Of a stretch of 64,000 bases of DNA, positions 1 to 8,019 are shown in pieces. The position numbers were made by a program, and so were the translations under genes. The notes under the pieces are model-generated. The model did no database searches, was not told the DNA's origin, and was given only the letters and a program-made list of their open reading frames with translations. Location: assembly GCF_009296265.1 (NCBI RefSeq), contig NZ_WBJS01000002.1, positions 310,001-374,000 of the forward strand. The letters are read 5' to 3'. Source of the stretch: Thioclava sp. JE_KL1. GTDB lineage: Bacteria > Pseudomonadota > Alphaproteobacteria > Rhodobacterales > Rhodobacteraceae. Each line of letters begins with the position of its first letter. Positions within the stretch are counted from its first letter, which is position 1.

Positions 1-1190
1 TTGAAGCCGGTGATGTTGTCTCGCTCAATATCGTTGAGTGGCGCAGCGTTGCCGGTGAAATGGCGCAATGGGCCGCGCTGAAGGGGCCATATGAAATCTC
101 GTCTGACGGTGCCTTGGATATCGGGTTTATCGGGAAGGTCGAGACGAAGGGGCGCGAGGCTGAGGCTGTCGCCGAGGAAATCTCGGCGCGGCTGAAGGAT
201 ACTTTGGCGCTGACGGAACAGCTCGATGTTCAGCTGAGCATCACGCAGCGTGCGCCGGTGATCGTCGGTGGGCTCGCGAGAAAGCCGGGGCCGGTGGACT
301 TCACCTCCGGGATGACTGTCCGTCACGCCCTCGCACTCGCGGGTGGGCTGACGGGCGTCTCCGGCGATGGGACGATGTCCCAATATCTTTCGATCGCGGC
401 ACAGGAGGCCCAGCTGGCGCGGCAGGAGGGCGATTTGCGCCTGCGCATCGCGCGTCTCGACGCGGAACAGGCTGGCACCACCGATGCGAATTTTCCGACG
501 GCTGCCTCACTCGGGCAGGATGGAGAGCTGCGCGTTGCACAAGAGCAGTCGCTTCTGAAATTGCGGCTCGACTCGGCGAAGCGCAAAAGCGAACTCGTGG
601 ACGGGCAGGTGACTCTCCTGACTCAAGAGATCGACAAGTTGCAGCAAAAATCCAAAGGCTTGGACCACCAACGGGAATTGATTGCAGAGCAACGCGACAA
701 GGTTGCGCAGCTCGTTGATCGGGGCCTGAGCCCTAGTAACCGGGCAATCGAAGCCGAACAGAAGCTTGCCGCAATCCAAAGTCAGATCCTCGATGTCGAC
801 ACTGCGATTTTGCGGTCTCGTCAAGCACTGGCCCGCGCCGAGAATGATCGTCTCGATCTGGGCGCCGGGCGCATCACACAGCTGCTGAACGATAAGCAGA
901 AAGCGGAATCCGAACTTTCCGATGTTCGTGAGCGCCTCGATCTTCAACGTGGGCTGATGCGGCTGGCCGTGCCGAGCGCTATCGGCGCAGGCTTGGCAGG
1001 CGAAGAGGGCGGCCCGCAATTGCAGGTCGTCGTCACGCCTGCCGGAGGGGGCACTGCGAAGACCGTTGCCGATTTCGACACGCGGCTGTCACCGGGTGAC
1101 CTCGTGGAGGTGACGCTTTCGCGTGACCCCAACGAGACAGCGGCCACGACCGAAGCTCCGCAAAAGCAGGCGGCCGGTAGCAACGGTTGA
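1..1190 (+). CDS. Polysaccharide export protein, ExoF-like (5' partial)
   Basis: The reading frame is open from the window edge (first full codon at base 3), so the true start and signal peptide lie outside. The visible N-terminus matches the polysaccharide-export domain: a GDVVSL segment, then a YEIssDGaldigfIG segment. An SLBB-type stretch follows (APVIVGGLARKPGPV... ALALAGGLTG). The rest is a long Gln/Glu/Arg-rich coiled coil, roughly residues 100-300, ending in a beta-rich tail. Export domain plus SLBB plus coiled coil is the architecture of rhizobial ExoF, an outer-membrane/periplasmic partner of the ExoP co-polymerase. An ExoP-like gene lies at 13086-15527. The 3' end faces the ExoQ-like gene, 12 bases away. 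Confidence 0.85.
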   Translation, partial: EAGDVVSLNIVEWRSVAGEMAQWAALKGPYEISSDGALDIGFIGKVETKGREAEAVAEEISARLKDTLALTEQLDVQLSITQRAPVIVGGLARKPGPVDFTSGMTVRHALALAGGLTGVSGDGTMSQYLSIAAQEAQLARQEGDLRLRIARLDAEQAGTTDANFPTAASLGQDGELRVAQEQSLLKLRLDSAKRKSELVDGQVTLLTQEIDKLQQKSKGLDHQRELIAEQRDKVAQLVDRGLSPSNRAIEAEQKLAAIQSQILDVDTAILRSRQALARAENDRLDLGAGRITQLLNDKQKAESELSDVRERLDLQRGLMRLAVPSAIGAGLAGEEGGPQLQVVVTPAGGGTAKTVADFDTRLSPGDLVEVTLSRDPNETAATTEAPQKQAAGSNG

Positions 1191-1202
1191 GGCGCGTCCC
1201 GC

Positions 1203-2420
1203 CTATTCGCCGCGTCGCAATCGGATCGCGTAAACCATCGCGCCGACCGTGATCACCGTGATCGGATCGAACTGGAAGAAATATGTCACTTCGACCAGCG
1301 ACAGAACGAACTGACGGATCATGAAGGCCGCGAAGAAGATCGTTTCGGCGCGTACATCGCGGATCGCCCACACAATCACGACATAGCCCGCCCAGAAGAC
1401 GAGGCCCGTCTGCAGAAGTGCGAAGGGCAGGCCGAGCTCCACGGCGTTCGTGAGCAGGGTGTTGTGGAAGTGGAACCCGGATTTCGACGCGATTCCGAAC
1501 TGCGCCCAGACTTCCTCCGCGACGGGCTGGCCGGGAATCCAGAAGGCCTGGAAACCTGTGCCAAGAACCGGACGTTCGGCAATCTGTCTTAACGCGATCG
1601 CCCAGAGGTCAGTGCGCCCGGTGAGCGTGACGTCCTTGCCCGTCGAATGAAAGAACCATGACTCGACATGGCTGAAATTCGCCATGATGAGCAGAATTGC
1701 CAGAAGCAATAGCATCGACATCATGACGAGCAGGAAGAACCGCTTCCACGCCGAGGTTCGCGAGAGAAGTACGATTCCCACGGCGACGGCCAAAGCCCCC
1801 ACGCTCGCAAGGATCGCGCCGACGGATTGCGCTTTCACGAGAAGCAGCGCGGCCAGCAGGGTCATCGCCACGCCCGAGTAGCGCAGCCATCGCGGCAGGC
1901 TGCGGTCAAAAAACAGTGGCGCCGCCGAGATGAGCAGCATCGAGGCGGTGCTCGCCATTGCGTTCTTGCTGTGGAATATCCCGAGAAACCCCAGCCCATC
2001 CGCGCGCTCGCGCCCCAGCACCGCACTGATGATGTTGACCGCGGCAAACGAGTAGAAAACGGCCTTGTAGTAGTTGAGCGGGGACAGGCGCCGCGCAATC
2101 AGGATGGCGACCATGAAGGTGAATGTCAGAAGGATGCCGTATCGAAGGCTGAGAGCTGGCGCATCCGACCAGAGCACCGAAAGCACGGTCCAGCCGGGCA
2201 GCGCGAGAAGCCACCACATATCGACGATCTCATCGCGCGAACGCCATGGTTGCCGAAGGATCAGGAAGCACCCGACGATCAGAAAGCCAAGCGCGCCCAG
2301 CGTCCCGATCTTCGGCGTGATGTGCAGGATGAACAGCGCCAATGTCGCGAAGAGCGCCGTCGGGCTGATCACGATCTCATTTCGATACGGATAGCCGCCA
2401 TGTGCAGTTTGGGCCGTCAT
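1203..2420 (-). CDS. O-antigen ligase/EPS polymerase family protein, ExoQ-like
   Basis: A 405-residue polytopic membrane protein with about ten hydrophobic segments. It has the Wzy_C signature region: TGRTDLW, then ERPVLGTGFQAFW and FHFHNTLL with the conserved His. This family polymerises or ligates lipid-linked polysaccharide repeat units in the inner membrane; in a succinoglycan-type locus the counterpart is ExoQ. I chose the ATG at 2420 because it overlaps the stop of the upstream GH16 gene as ATGA. An in-frame start four codons upstream (2432) is possible. It probably forms an operon with the exoK-like gene. Confidence 0.85.
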   Translation of the reverse strand: MTAQTAHGGYPYRNEIVISPTALFATLALFILHITPKIGTLGALGFLIVGCFLILRQPWRSRDEIVDMWWLLALPGWTVLSVLWSDAPALSLRYGILLTFTFMVAILIARRLSPLNYYKAVFYSFAAVNIISAVLGRERADGLGFLGIFHSKNAMASTASMLLISAAPLFFDRSLPRWLRYSGVAMTLLAALLLVKAQSVGAILASVGALAVAVGIVLLSRTSAWKRFFLLVMMSMLLLLAILLIMANFSHVESWFFHSTGKDVTLTGRTDLWAIALRQIAERPVLGTGFQAFWIPGQPVAEEVWAQFGIASKSGFHFHNTLLTNAVELGLPFALLQTGLVFWAGYVVIVWAIRDVRAETIFFAAFMIRQFVLSLVEVTYFFQFDPITVITVGAMVYAIRLRRGE

Positions 2421-3187
2421 GGTTCCTTGCACAGCATCGATTCAGGGAATTGGCATGTCTCGCCAAGCGGCGTGTAGCCGACCCAGTCGATCGTGTAGCG
2501 CAAGGGGCCGGGGGGCTTCTCATAGCGCCCCATCCATTCGCTCAGCGTCTGCGTGCTCCAGAAGGACAGATAGATCTTCTGAGCCGCGCTGGGCACGCGT
2601 GAAGTGACTTTCAGGATTTCCTTGCCGTCGGCATACCAGGTGATCGCGCCCGGCTCCCAGCGGAAGGCAAGCGTCTGGAACCCTTCGGTCGTCGGTTTCG
2701 GCAGGGAGAATTCCCCGCCGCCCATCGGTTTGCCCGAGAGGTATCGATTGAGCGAGACTTTCGAGGGGTCTTTGGTGAGGATTTCGATGTCGATCTCGTC
2801 ATGCGGCATGCCGTGGACCGGCCCGATATAGGTGAAGAACGAAGCGTTGAGCCCCGAATTCTTCGGCGTGTTCAGCCGCACCTCGTAAGTGCCGTAGCTG
2901 TATCTCGCGCGGGTCTGAATCTCGGCGCACAGGTTGGTCTTGTCCGGTCCCGCCTCGGGCAGGAAGAACATGACCAGTTTGCTTTTCTCGAGCTTGAGGG
3001 CACGCCGTGCCCAGGTGCAGCTCTGGTGGTCGCCGTTGGTCCAGCCATCGGAGATATACCATCGCTTCTTGTTGAAGCTGTCGAAACTGTCGAAGAAGGC
3101 ACCGCCCAGAGGTTTCTCCGCGCGGGCGAGGCTCGGTGCCAAAATGGCGAGAGCGACGAGACAAGATAGTATGCGTAAGATCGGCAT
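2417..3187 (-). CDS. Secreted glycoside hydrolase family 16 endoglucanase, ExoK-like
   Basis: This protein of about 256 residues begins with a clear Sec signal peptide (MPILRILSCLVALAILAPSLARA). It contains the GH16 catalytic signature DEIDIEIL (E-x-D-x-E), the nucleophile and acid/base pair of beta-1,3/1,4-glucanases. In rhizobia ExoK trims nascent succinoglycan outside the cell, and that role fits the neighbouring exo genes. An upstream GTG in frame (3238) would put 17 non-hydrophobic residues before the signal peptide, so the ATG at 3187 is preferred. The stop overlaps the start of the exoQ-like gene. Confidence 0.88.
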   Translation of the reverse strand: MPILRILSCLVALAILAPSLARAEKPLGGAFFDSFDSFNKKRWYISDGWTNGDHQSCTWARRALKLEKSKLVMFFLPEAGPDKTNLCAEIQTRARYSYGTYEVRLNTPKNSGLNASFFTYIGPVHGMPHDEIDIEILTKDPSKVSLNRYLSGKPMGGGEFSLPKPTTEGFQTLAFRWEPGAITWYADGKEILKVTSRVPSAAQKIYLSFWSTQTLSEWMGRYEKPPGPLRYTIDWVGYTPLGETCQFPESMLCKEP

Positions 3188-3359
3188 GCAGCCATTGTAC
3201 CGCGCCCCGCAGTCGAATCGCTCGGGCTTTGGTGGCACATGCAGGAGGCCTCGGGCGTAGCTGTCTTAAAGCGATGGATTTTTTGGCGTTTCGCTTTCTG
3301 TGGCTCGCAAATGCAGCGTGATGCAGACCTGACTTCGGCAGCTTTCTTGTGAGGCGCGC

Positions 3360-4619
3360 GTGCAGCCGACTCGGCCGCCTGCATGGGCTAGCGTGTCTTC
3401 ATCACTGGTGGAGACTGTCTTGGCAGAGCGCATCACGGTTATCATGGCGAACTGGTGCGGCGCGTCCTATCTCGCGGCTGCAATCGCATCGCTACGCCGC
3501 CAAACCGTATCGGACTGGCGGCTGATCGTCTCCGATGACGGATCGGACGATGACAGCGTGGCTATTGCACAGGATTTCGCGCAGCAGGATCCGCGCATCG
3601 ACGTGCTGACGGCAGACAAGTCTTCCGGACCGGCCACCGCGCGCAATCGCGCGCTCGAACGGGCCAAAGGCGAGTGGGTCGCCATTCTCGACAGTGACGA
3701 CCTCATGCATCCAGAGCGGCTGGAGCGGATGCTGGAAGGGGCGGACGCGCTGGGCGCGGATGTTATTGCGGATGACATGGTGTTCTTCGGGACCGTGCCG
3801 GGCTCGGGCGGTCGCACGTTGCTCGAACCGATGTCCTTGGTGGCGCCGCTCGAGATTACGGCGAAGCTGTGGGTCGAGGCCGCCGCGCCGGAGACCGAGC
3901 TGCCGCAGCTTGGGTATCTCAAGCCGATGATCCGTCGCGCGATCCTCGATGATCTGCGCTACGATCCCGATCTTCGGATCGGCGAGGATTTCGATTTCGT
4001 CCTGCGTCTCTTGCTGACGGGGGCAAAGTTCTGTGCGTTGCCCGACCCGATGTATCTGTACCGTCGACATAACGCCTCGATTTCACATCGGCTTTCGCCT
4101 GCCGCCATCGACGCAATGGTCCGCGCTCAGCAGCGGTTGTCGGAGGGGCTGGACCCAGCCGTTGCCGCACAGTTGGCCGCGCGCCATCGCGGGTTGCGGA
4201 AGATGGCAGACTTCGAAGCGCTCGTGGCCAACCTGAAAGCCCGGCAGTTCGCGGCGGCCGCGATAAAAATCGCGCGGCGTCCGTCTCTGGCGCAGGACGT
4301 TCTCCGAAGTCTCGCCGAGAGACGCAAAGGCAAAGACGCGACTGGCCCGGAGCGCCGTGCGGTTCGGGTCTCTCTCGGGGCTGAGGAAGGGGCTGACGTG
4401 CTGGCCGATGAAATCGCGACCGCATCCGTCGCGGAGAAAATGCATGTCAGCGTACCGAAGCCGGTCGCGCCCGGTGCGATGTGGGCTTCGCCGCCCGCGA
4501 AAATGGCCGCGAAGTTGAGCGCTCTTTCCGAAGCGAATGACGTCATTCCGGAGGCTCTGGATGGGGCAGGGGCCTGGGCACGGTGGCTGTTGCCGCAATG
4601 GGCGCAGGAGCAGGCATAG
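3360..4619 (+). CDS. Glycosyltransferase family 2 protein, ExoO-like
   Basis: A GT-A fold glycosyltransferase. It shows the N-terminal nucleotide-binding strand (ITVIMANWCGASYLAAAI), DDGSDDDS, the metal-binding motif LDSDD, and the conserved GYLKP and IGEDFDF motifs of ExoO-type succinoglycan transferases. The N-terminal half is catalytic. The C-terminal ~170 residues are Ala-rich and not recognised. The start is uncertain: the frame opens at a GTG (3360), but the domain begins near residue 24, so a TTG at 3420 is plausible. It stands alone on the plus strand, divergent from exoK-exoQ. Confidence 0.8.
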   Translation: MQPTRPPAWASVSSSLVETVLAERITVIMANWCGASYLAAAIASLRRQTVSDWRLIVSDDGSDDDSVAIAQDFAQQDPRIDVLTADKSSGPATARNRALERAKGEWVAILDSDDLMHPERLERMLEGADALGADVIADDMVFFGTVPGSGGRTLLEPMSLVAPLEITAKLWVEAAAPETELPQLGYLKPMIRRAILDDLRYDPDLRIGEDFDFVLRLLLTGAKFCALPDPMYLYRRHNASISHRLSPAAIDAMVRAQQRLSEGLDPAVAAQLAARHRGLRKMADFEALVANLKARQFAAAAIKIARRPSLAQDVLRSLAERRKGKDATGPERRAVRVSLGAEEGADVLADEIATASVAEKMHVSVPKPVAPGAMWASPPAKMAAKLSALSEANDVIPEALDGAGAWARWLLPQWAQEQA

Positions 4620-4644
4620 GCGGATTTAACCCGCAGACCGCGCG

Positions 4645-5628
4645 CTAGTCCTCGGGTCGAAGCAATAGGCGGAGCGTATTCGTCACCGGTGCGGCGGGTT
4701 GCTTTTGGGCACGCAATTTGTCCCGCAGGATACCCGACGCGATCGGCATGAAGTTCCGCGGCGGCTTGATAGAGAAGCCGAAGGCCGCCCCGAGACCGTC
4801 TTGCGCCTTGATGTCGAGAAAGCGCCGCAGCAGGTAGCGATCGCGGATCTGGTCGTGATGCCGACGCATGGCGGAATTCGCGGCGCGGGGCACCGATTGG
4901 TCGTCGAGATGTGCAGAGGCCGCTGTCATCAGCGCGCCGAGATCCTTCGTCCCGTGCCGACCCGAGAGCGAATTTTCCCGCACGCGTGCAGCATAGCCGC
5001 ATTCGTTGGTGACAAGAAATTTCGCACCGCGCGCGAGCATGCGCACATAGAAATCGAAGTCCTCGCCCAGCCGCAGGCTTTCGTCATAGCGCAGAGCGTG
5101 CCGCTCCAGAAAGGCGCGCGACATGAGTGGTTTGAGAAAGCCAAGCTCGCCCCGCGTCTCGCCGCGTTTGCCCATGTTTCCTTCGACGAACCCAACCAGA
5201 TCGAGTTCGAAAACCCGCGTCTCATTGTCGGGAAGCCGGGTCGGGTCGAAGGCCTGCGCCATATCGGCGGGCACGAAGGCGATATTGTCCGCGATCAGAT
5301 CCCAGCCTTCATAGGCGAGGAGGCGCGAGAAGCGGCCGGGGAGCAGAAAGTCATCTGCATCGAGCACTGCCAGAAACGGGGACCGGGAGGCGGCGATTGC
5401 ACGGTTGCGACCCGCGGCCGGTCCCTGATTGCTGTCGTTTCTAAGAACGATCAGGCGCGCGTCACCCGCCGCGGCGTCCTGCGCGGTCTCTGCACTTCGG
5501 TCCGTAGAGGCATCATCGACCACGACAACTTCCGCAACCTCTGGCTGTTCGAGTGCGGACCGGACCGCATCGCCGATCGTGTCTTCGGCGTTATAAGCAG
5601 TGATTACGACGCAAATCTCGGGGGTCAT
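4645..5628 (-). CDS. Glycosyltransferase family 2 protein
   Basis: A 327-residue GT2 enzyme with ICVVITAYNAEDTI, VVDDASTDRS, the metal-binding LDADD and the GFLKP/LGEDFDF motifs also seen in the transferase at 3360-4619. The two look like diverged paralogues. Its ATG overlaps the stop of the nucleotidyltransferase-fold gene by 4 bases, so they are very likely cotranslated. It could be an exopolysaccharide enzyme. The coupling to a gene facing the lasso operon also allows a role in decorating the lasso peptide. The sequence does not decide between these. Confidence 0.85.
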   Translation of the reverse strand: MTPEICVVITAYNAEDTIGDAVRSALEQPEVAEVVVVDDASTDRSAETAQDAAAGDARLIVLRNDSNQGPAAGRNRAIAASRSPFLAVLDADDFLLPGRFSRLLAYEGWDLIADNIAFVPADMAQAFDPTRLPDNETRVFELDLVGFVEGNMGKRGETRGELGFLKPLMSRAFLERHALRYDESLRLGEDFDFYVRMLARGAKFLVTNECGYAARVRENSLSGRHGTKDLGALMTAASAHLDDQSVPRAANSAMRRHHDQIRDRYLLRRFLDIKAQDGLGAAFGFSIKPPRNFMPIASGILRDKLRAQKQPAAPVTNTLRLLLRPED

Positions 5629-6731
5629 CGCTTGGTTTCTCCCACTTCGCCGACGGGCTTTCGTGTGCGCGCGATCACGTTAAGGAAGGCGTTCGAGAGG
5701 AAGGCCCGATTGCTTTCGCGCACCAGACGCCACAGGTCGCGCCCGCAGAGGCTTGCCAGAATTTCGCGCCGCCTGGGGAAATTCAGCCCTTTCTTCCAAG
5801 GCTGAAAGACCATGTCACGAACGGTTTCCGCAGAACGACTGGCAAGCAATTCGTGCGATCGCGGCGGCAGGCTGTCTTGCCCGATGCTGGTGGTTGCGAG
5901 GGCCATGGCGAAATCCAGTGTTTCCGAGAGGCCCGTCTGTCGGGCGAGCTGTTCGAGCTGATCCCGTTCGCCCAGCTCGAGACCCTCGAATGCCTTGATC
6001 ATGTCGAGGGCCACAGAGCCCGCAGGTTCATGCGACAGAAAGGCTTTGCAGAGCGTGATTGCGGCGATCAAACACATGTCTGGCGGGGACGGCACCGGCA
6101 GTGTGCTGTTCGCGACCGACTGCCTCACCGCCCGATGCAGGAAGCCCACCAAGTTCCGAGGGCGCGGCAAGCCGGGCTGTTGGACGCTATGGTGCAAGTC
6201 CACGAAGATGGGTTGGTCGGGCGCTTCGAAATGGCGTTCGCCGAGGAAATGCACCCACCAGCTGCCGAGTTCGGCTTCGGTGGGCTTGAACCCAGCCTCT
6301 TCGAGGATCTTTCCCGCCGCGATCCGGTCCTTGGGCGCGACCAGAATGTCGACATCCCCGGACGGCTTGAAAAGGGGCGTGCCGTAGAGCCGGATTTGCT
6401 GCAGCGGGCCTTTCAGGTGGAGGTGCGGAATCTGGCCGGCATCGAGCGCTTCGGTGATCTCGGCGGCGAGCTTCAATCCGCGATTATTCGAAAGCATTCC
6501 GCGCATGCGTCCGAAGTTGAGCTCAGCGTTCACCTGCTCGGCTGCATCGCCTTGAAGGTCTGGCCACCCGGGGTGCATCAACAGCTTGTTCACGCGCGCG
6601 ATTTCAAAGAGAAGGCGAGGGTCAGTGCTGATCGGCGGCGCTTGACCGGAAGCCATCTTCCTGAGAATTTCGACCTGTGTCGAACAGTCGCGCCGCTTCA
6701 CGTAAATGAGCTCTTTCTCCGGAAAGCTCAC
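5625..6731 (-). CDS. Nucleotidyltransferase-fold protein (PF14907-like), possible lasso-peptide tailoring enzyme
   Basis: A 368-residue protein with the pol-beta-type nucleotidyltransferase motif: HLHLKGPLQ, then KPSGDVDILV (GS-x-DxD), and a third acidic site in FVDLHHSVQ. This family of uncharacterised nucleotidyltransferases recurs beside lasso kinase genes. In the pseudomycoidin cluster a member is associated with sugar addition to the phosphorylated C-terminal Ser. Start is GTG at 6731, preceded by GAAGGTAGG. It is transcribed divergently from the lasso operon across a 346-base gap and overlaps the GT2 gene by 4 bases. A tailoring role here is inference from family and context. Confidence 0.72.
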   Translation of the reverse strand: MSFPEKELIYVKRRDCSTQVEILRKMASGQAPPISTDPRLLFEIARVNKLLMHPGWPDLQGDAAEQVNAELNFGRMRGMLSNNRGLKLAAEITEALDAGQIPHLHLKGPLQQIRLYGTPLFKPSGDVDILVAPKDRIAAGKILEEAGFKPTEAELGSWWVHFLGERHFEAPDQPIFVDLHHSVQQPGLPRPRNLVGFLHRAVRQSVANSTLPVPSPPDMCLIAAITLCKAFLSHEPAGSVALDMIKAFEGLELGERDQLEQLARQTGLSETLDFAMALATTSIGQDSLPPRSHELLASRSAETVRDMVFQPWKKGLNFPRRREILASLCGRDLWRLVRESNRAFLSNAFLNVIARTRKPVGEVGETKR

Positions 6732-7077
6732 GCGCCTACCTTCACGAAATCGCGAATCGAATCCATCGAGAAATCAACCCCAGGTTGAATTGCGCGACTT
6801 TTTAATTCCCCCAAGGTTGCAATTTTAAATGTCCAGCTTTCTGGCGAAATTTTAACGCGCTCATTTCTTGAGCGGGTTTTCGGACAGGATGCTCGCATAT
6901 TGGACCCCCTGAAATCGGTCGCGGGAATATTGCCTTGATTTTGCCTGTTATTTTCGCAGCGAACTGAAGCTGTGACGCTCCGAATGGACTAAGGTTTGAC
7001 ACAAGTGGAGCCTGATTAAAGACTTTAGGAGGCGCAAGCCAAAATGAGTACGTAACGTCAAAAGGGGGTATCTACTG
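6732..7077. promoter_or_regulatory. Divergent intergenic region upstream of the lasso operon
   Basis: This 346-base, comparatively AT-rich gap separates the nucleotidyltransferase gene (minus) from the lasso precursor (plus). It should carry promoters for both. A TTGACA hexamer lies at 6996-7001, with TTAAAG nearby at 7016-7021; the spacing (14) is short for a sigma-70 promoter, so only the -35 is suggestive. The 11-mer GACTTTTTAAT at 6796-6806 recurs at 21567-21577 upstream of the second precursor. A GGGGG purine tract at 7064-7068 lies 9 bases before the precursor ATG and probably serves as its ribosome-binding site. Confidence 0.45.
7044..7055 (+). promoter_or_regulatory. Minimal ORF (Met-Ser-Thr-stop) with strong Shine-Dalgarno in the lasso mRNA leader
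   Basis: A perfect AGGAGG at 7027-7032 is followed 11 bases later by ATG-AGT-ACG-TAA (7044-7055), which ends 22 bases before the lasso precursor ATG. It is the best Shine-Dalgarno in the leader, yet it serves only a three-codon frame. It could be a translational control element, or the remnant of a former start region. The sequence is certain; the function is inference. Confidence 0.4.
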
Positions 7078-7212
7078 ATGAAAACGTATACTCGTCCGCA
7101 GCTTCAAAAGCACGGCAAGCTCGAAGACCTGACCCACGGTGCAGGTAGCACCACGATCGCCGACCAGGTGCTGCCGCCCGGTACGGATATTGCGGGTCTT
7201 ACCTTCTCGTAA
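7078..7212 (+). CDS. Lasso peptide precursor (A1)
   Basis: A 44-residue precursor. The leader (1-20) carries YTRPQLQKHGKLEDLTH, the Y-x-x-P...G...LT pattern recognised by lasso B1 proteins, with Thr at the penultimate leader position. Cleavage after His20 gives a 24-residue core beginning with Gly. Asp9 of the core is positioned for a Gly1-Asp9 isopeptide ring; Pro13-Pro14 and a tail ending Leu-Thr-Phe-Ser follow. A C-terminal Ser is the known phosphorylation site in paeninodin-type lasso peptides, and a matching kinase gene lies downstream. It is the first gene of the operon A1-B1-B2-C-K-D. Ring size and cleavage site are predictions. Confidence 0.88.
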   Translation: MKTYTRPQLQKHGKLEDLTHGAGSTTIADQVLPPGTDIAGLTFS

Positions 7213-7229
7213 TTCGAAAAAAATGAGAA

Positions 7230-7257
7230 GGACAGGGGCGTGGTCTCGCCTCTGTCC
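7230..7257 (+). terminator. Intercistronic hairpin between lasso precursor and B1
   Basis: GGACAGGGGCG (7230-7240) pairs with CGCCTCTGTCC (7247-7257): 11 base pairs including one G-U, with loop TGGTCT. No T-run follows, so it looks more like a partial attenuator or mRNA-stabilising structure than a full terminator. This would favour high precursor expression relative to the processing enzymes, as in other RiPP operons. Confidence 0.6.
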
Positions 7258-7298
7258 ACTCCATGCAACGTGGCTCTCAAGGTGTGGGTGGGTAGTCT

Positions 7299-7571
7299 AT
7301 GAATGCAATGTCCCAATATCGGGTTCGTTCCGAATGTGTTGCTTGTCCTTATGGTGACGGCGTCGCGATTTTGGATTTAAATTCCAATGCCTATTTCAGC
7401 CTGGATTCCATCGGCGCTATCGTCTGGAATCTATTGGGCGACCAAAAGAGCGTCGAAGAAATTATCGATACGATATCGGGCGCTTATTCTGTTCCGCGCG
7501 ACACCGTTGCCGAGGATGTCTCGGTGCTCCTGAGCGACCTTCACGAAAACGGTCTCGTCGAGGCTTCGTGA
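7299..7571 (+). CDS. Lasso peptide biosynthesis B1 protein (PqqD-like RiPP recognition element)
   Basis: A 90-residue PqqD-family protein: VRSECVACPYGDGVAILDLNSNAYFSLDSIGAIVWNLL, followed by a helical segment ending in LLSDLHENGLVEAS. These are the three-stranded sheet plus helices of the RiPP recognition element. It should bind the YxRPxL...LEDLT leader and present the precursor to B2. The start at 7299 follows the purine-rich GGTGGGTGGGTAG. Its stop is one base from the B2 start. The sequence shows no catalytic residues, as expected. Confidence 0.88.
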   Translation: MNAMSQYRVRSECVACPYGDGVAILDLNSNAYFSLDSIGAIVWNLLGDQKSVEEIIDTISGAYSVPRDTVAEDVSVLLSDLHENGLVEAS

Positions 7572-7572
7572 A

Positions 7573-8019
7573 ATGCGTTGGAAACGGCCGATCCTTCACG
7601 ACGCTCGACTGTTGTTCGAGGCGCTCGTGACAGTCGTGCGTGTGCGTGTCGATCTGTGGCGCCACCGCCACGATGCATTGCGCAAGATCGTGGTGTCCAA
7701 TGCCGCGCGTTTTCCGGAGCCGAAAGCCGCGGACCGCGGCACTCTCGCCGAAATTTCATGGGCCGTGGCGGCTGCTGCACGTCTCGTGCCGCAAGCGACC
7801 TGTTTGACTCAGGCCACGTCGGGGCAGCTCTTGCTCGCACGTCGCGGGATCGACTCCACCGTACGCCTGTCTCTGCCGATGGGCGGGGAAGAGTTTCGCC
7901 CGCATGCCTGGCTGATGTCCGACAATATTATCGTGCTTGGTGGAACGCGCGCGGAATTCGCGCGCCATACGCTGTTGAAGAATATGACGGCGTTTGCGCA
8001 AGGCGAGGCGCGCCCATGA
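7573..8019 (+). CDS. Lasso peptide leader peptidase B2 (transglutaminase-like)
   Basis: A 148-residue member of the transglutaminase-like lasso B2 family. It carries the Cys-His pair: Cys in VPQATCLTQATSGQLLLARRGI and His in FRPHAWLMSDN, with a following Asp as the likely third residue. It should cleave the leader after the LTH motif of the precursors. The split B1/B2 form is typical of proteobacterial and Firmicute kinase-containing lasso clusters. The stop overlaps the start of the cyclase gene (ATGA). Confidence 0.87.
   Translation: MRWKRPILHDARLLFEALVTVVRVRVDLWRHRHDALRKIVVSNAARFPEPKAADRGTLAEISWAVAAAARLVPQATCLTQATSGQLLLARRGIDSTVRLSLPMGGEEFRPHAWLMSDNIIVLGGTRAEFARHTLLKNMTAFAQGEARP

Noticed and set aside
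7578-8015. N-terminal extension of the lasso cyclase frame over B2
   Set aside because: The B2 gene in the other frame has clear catalytic residues and the cyclase domain begins at the ATG at 8016 overlapping the B2 stop.
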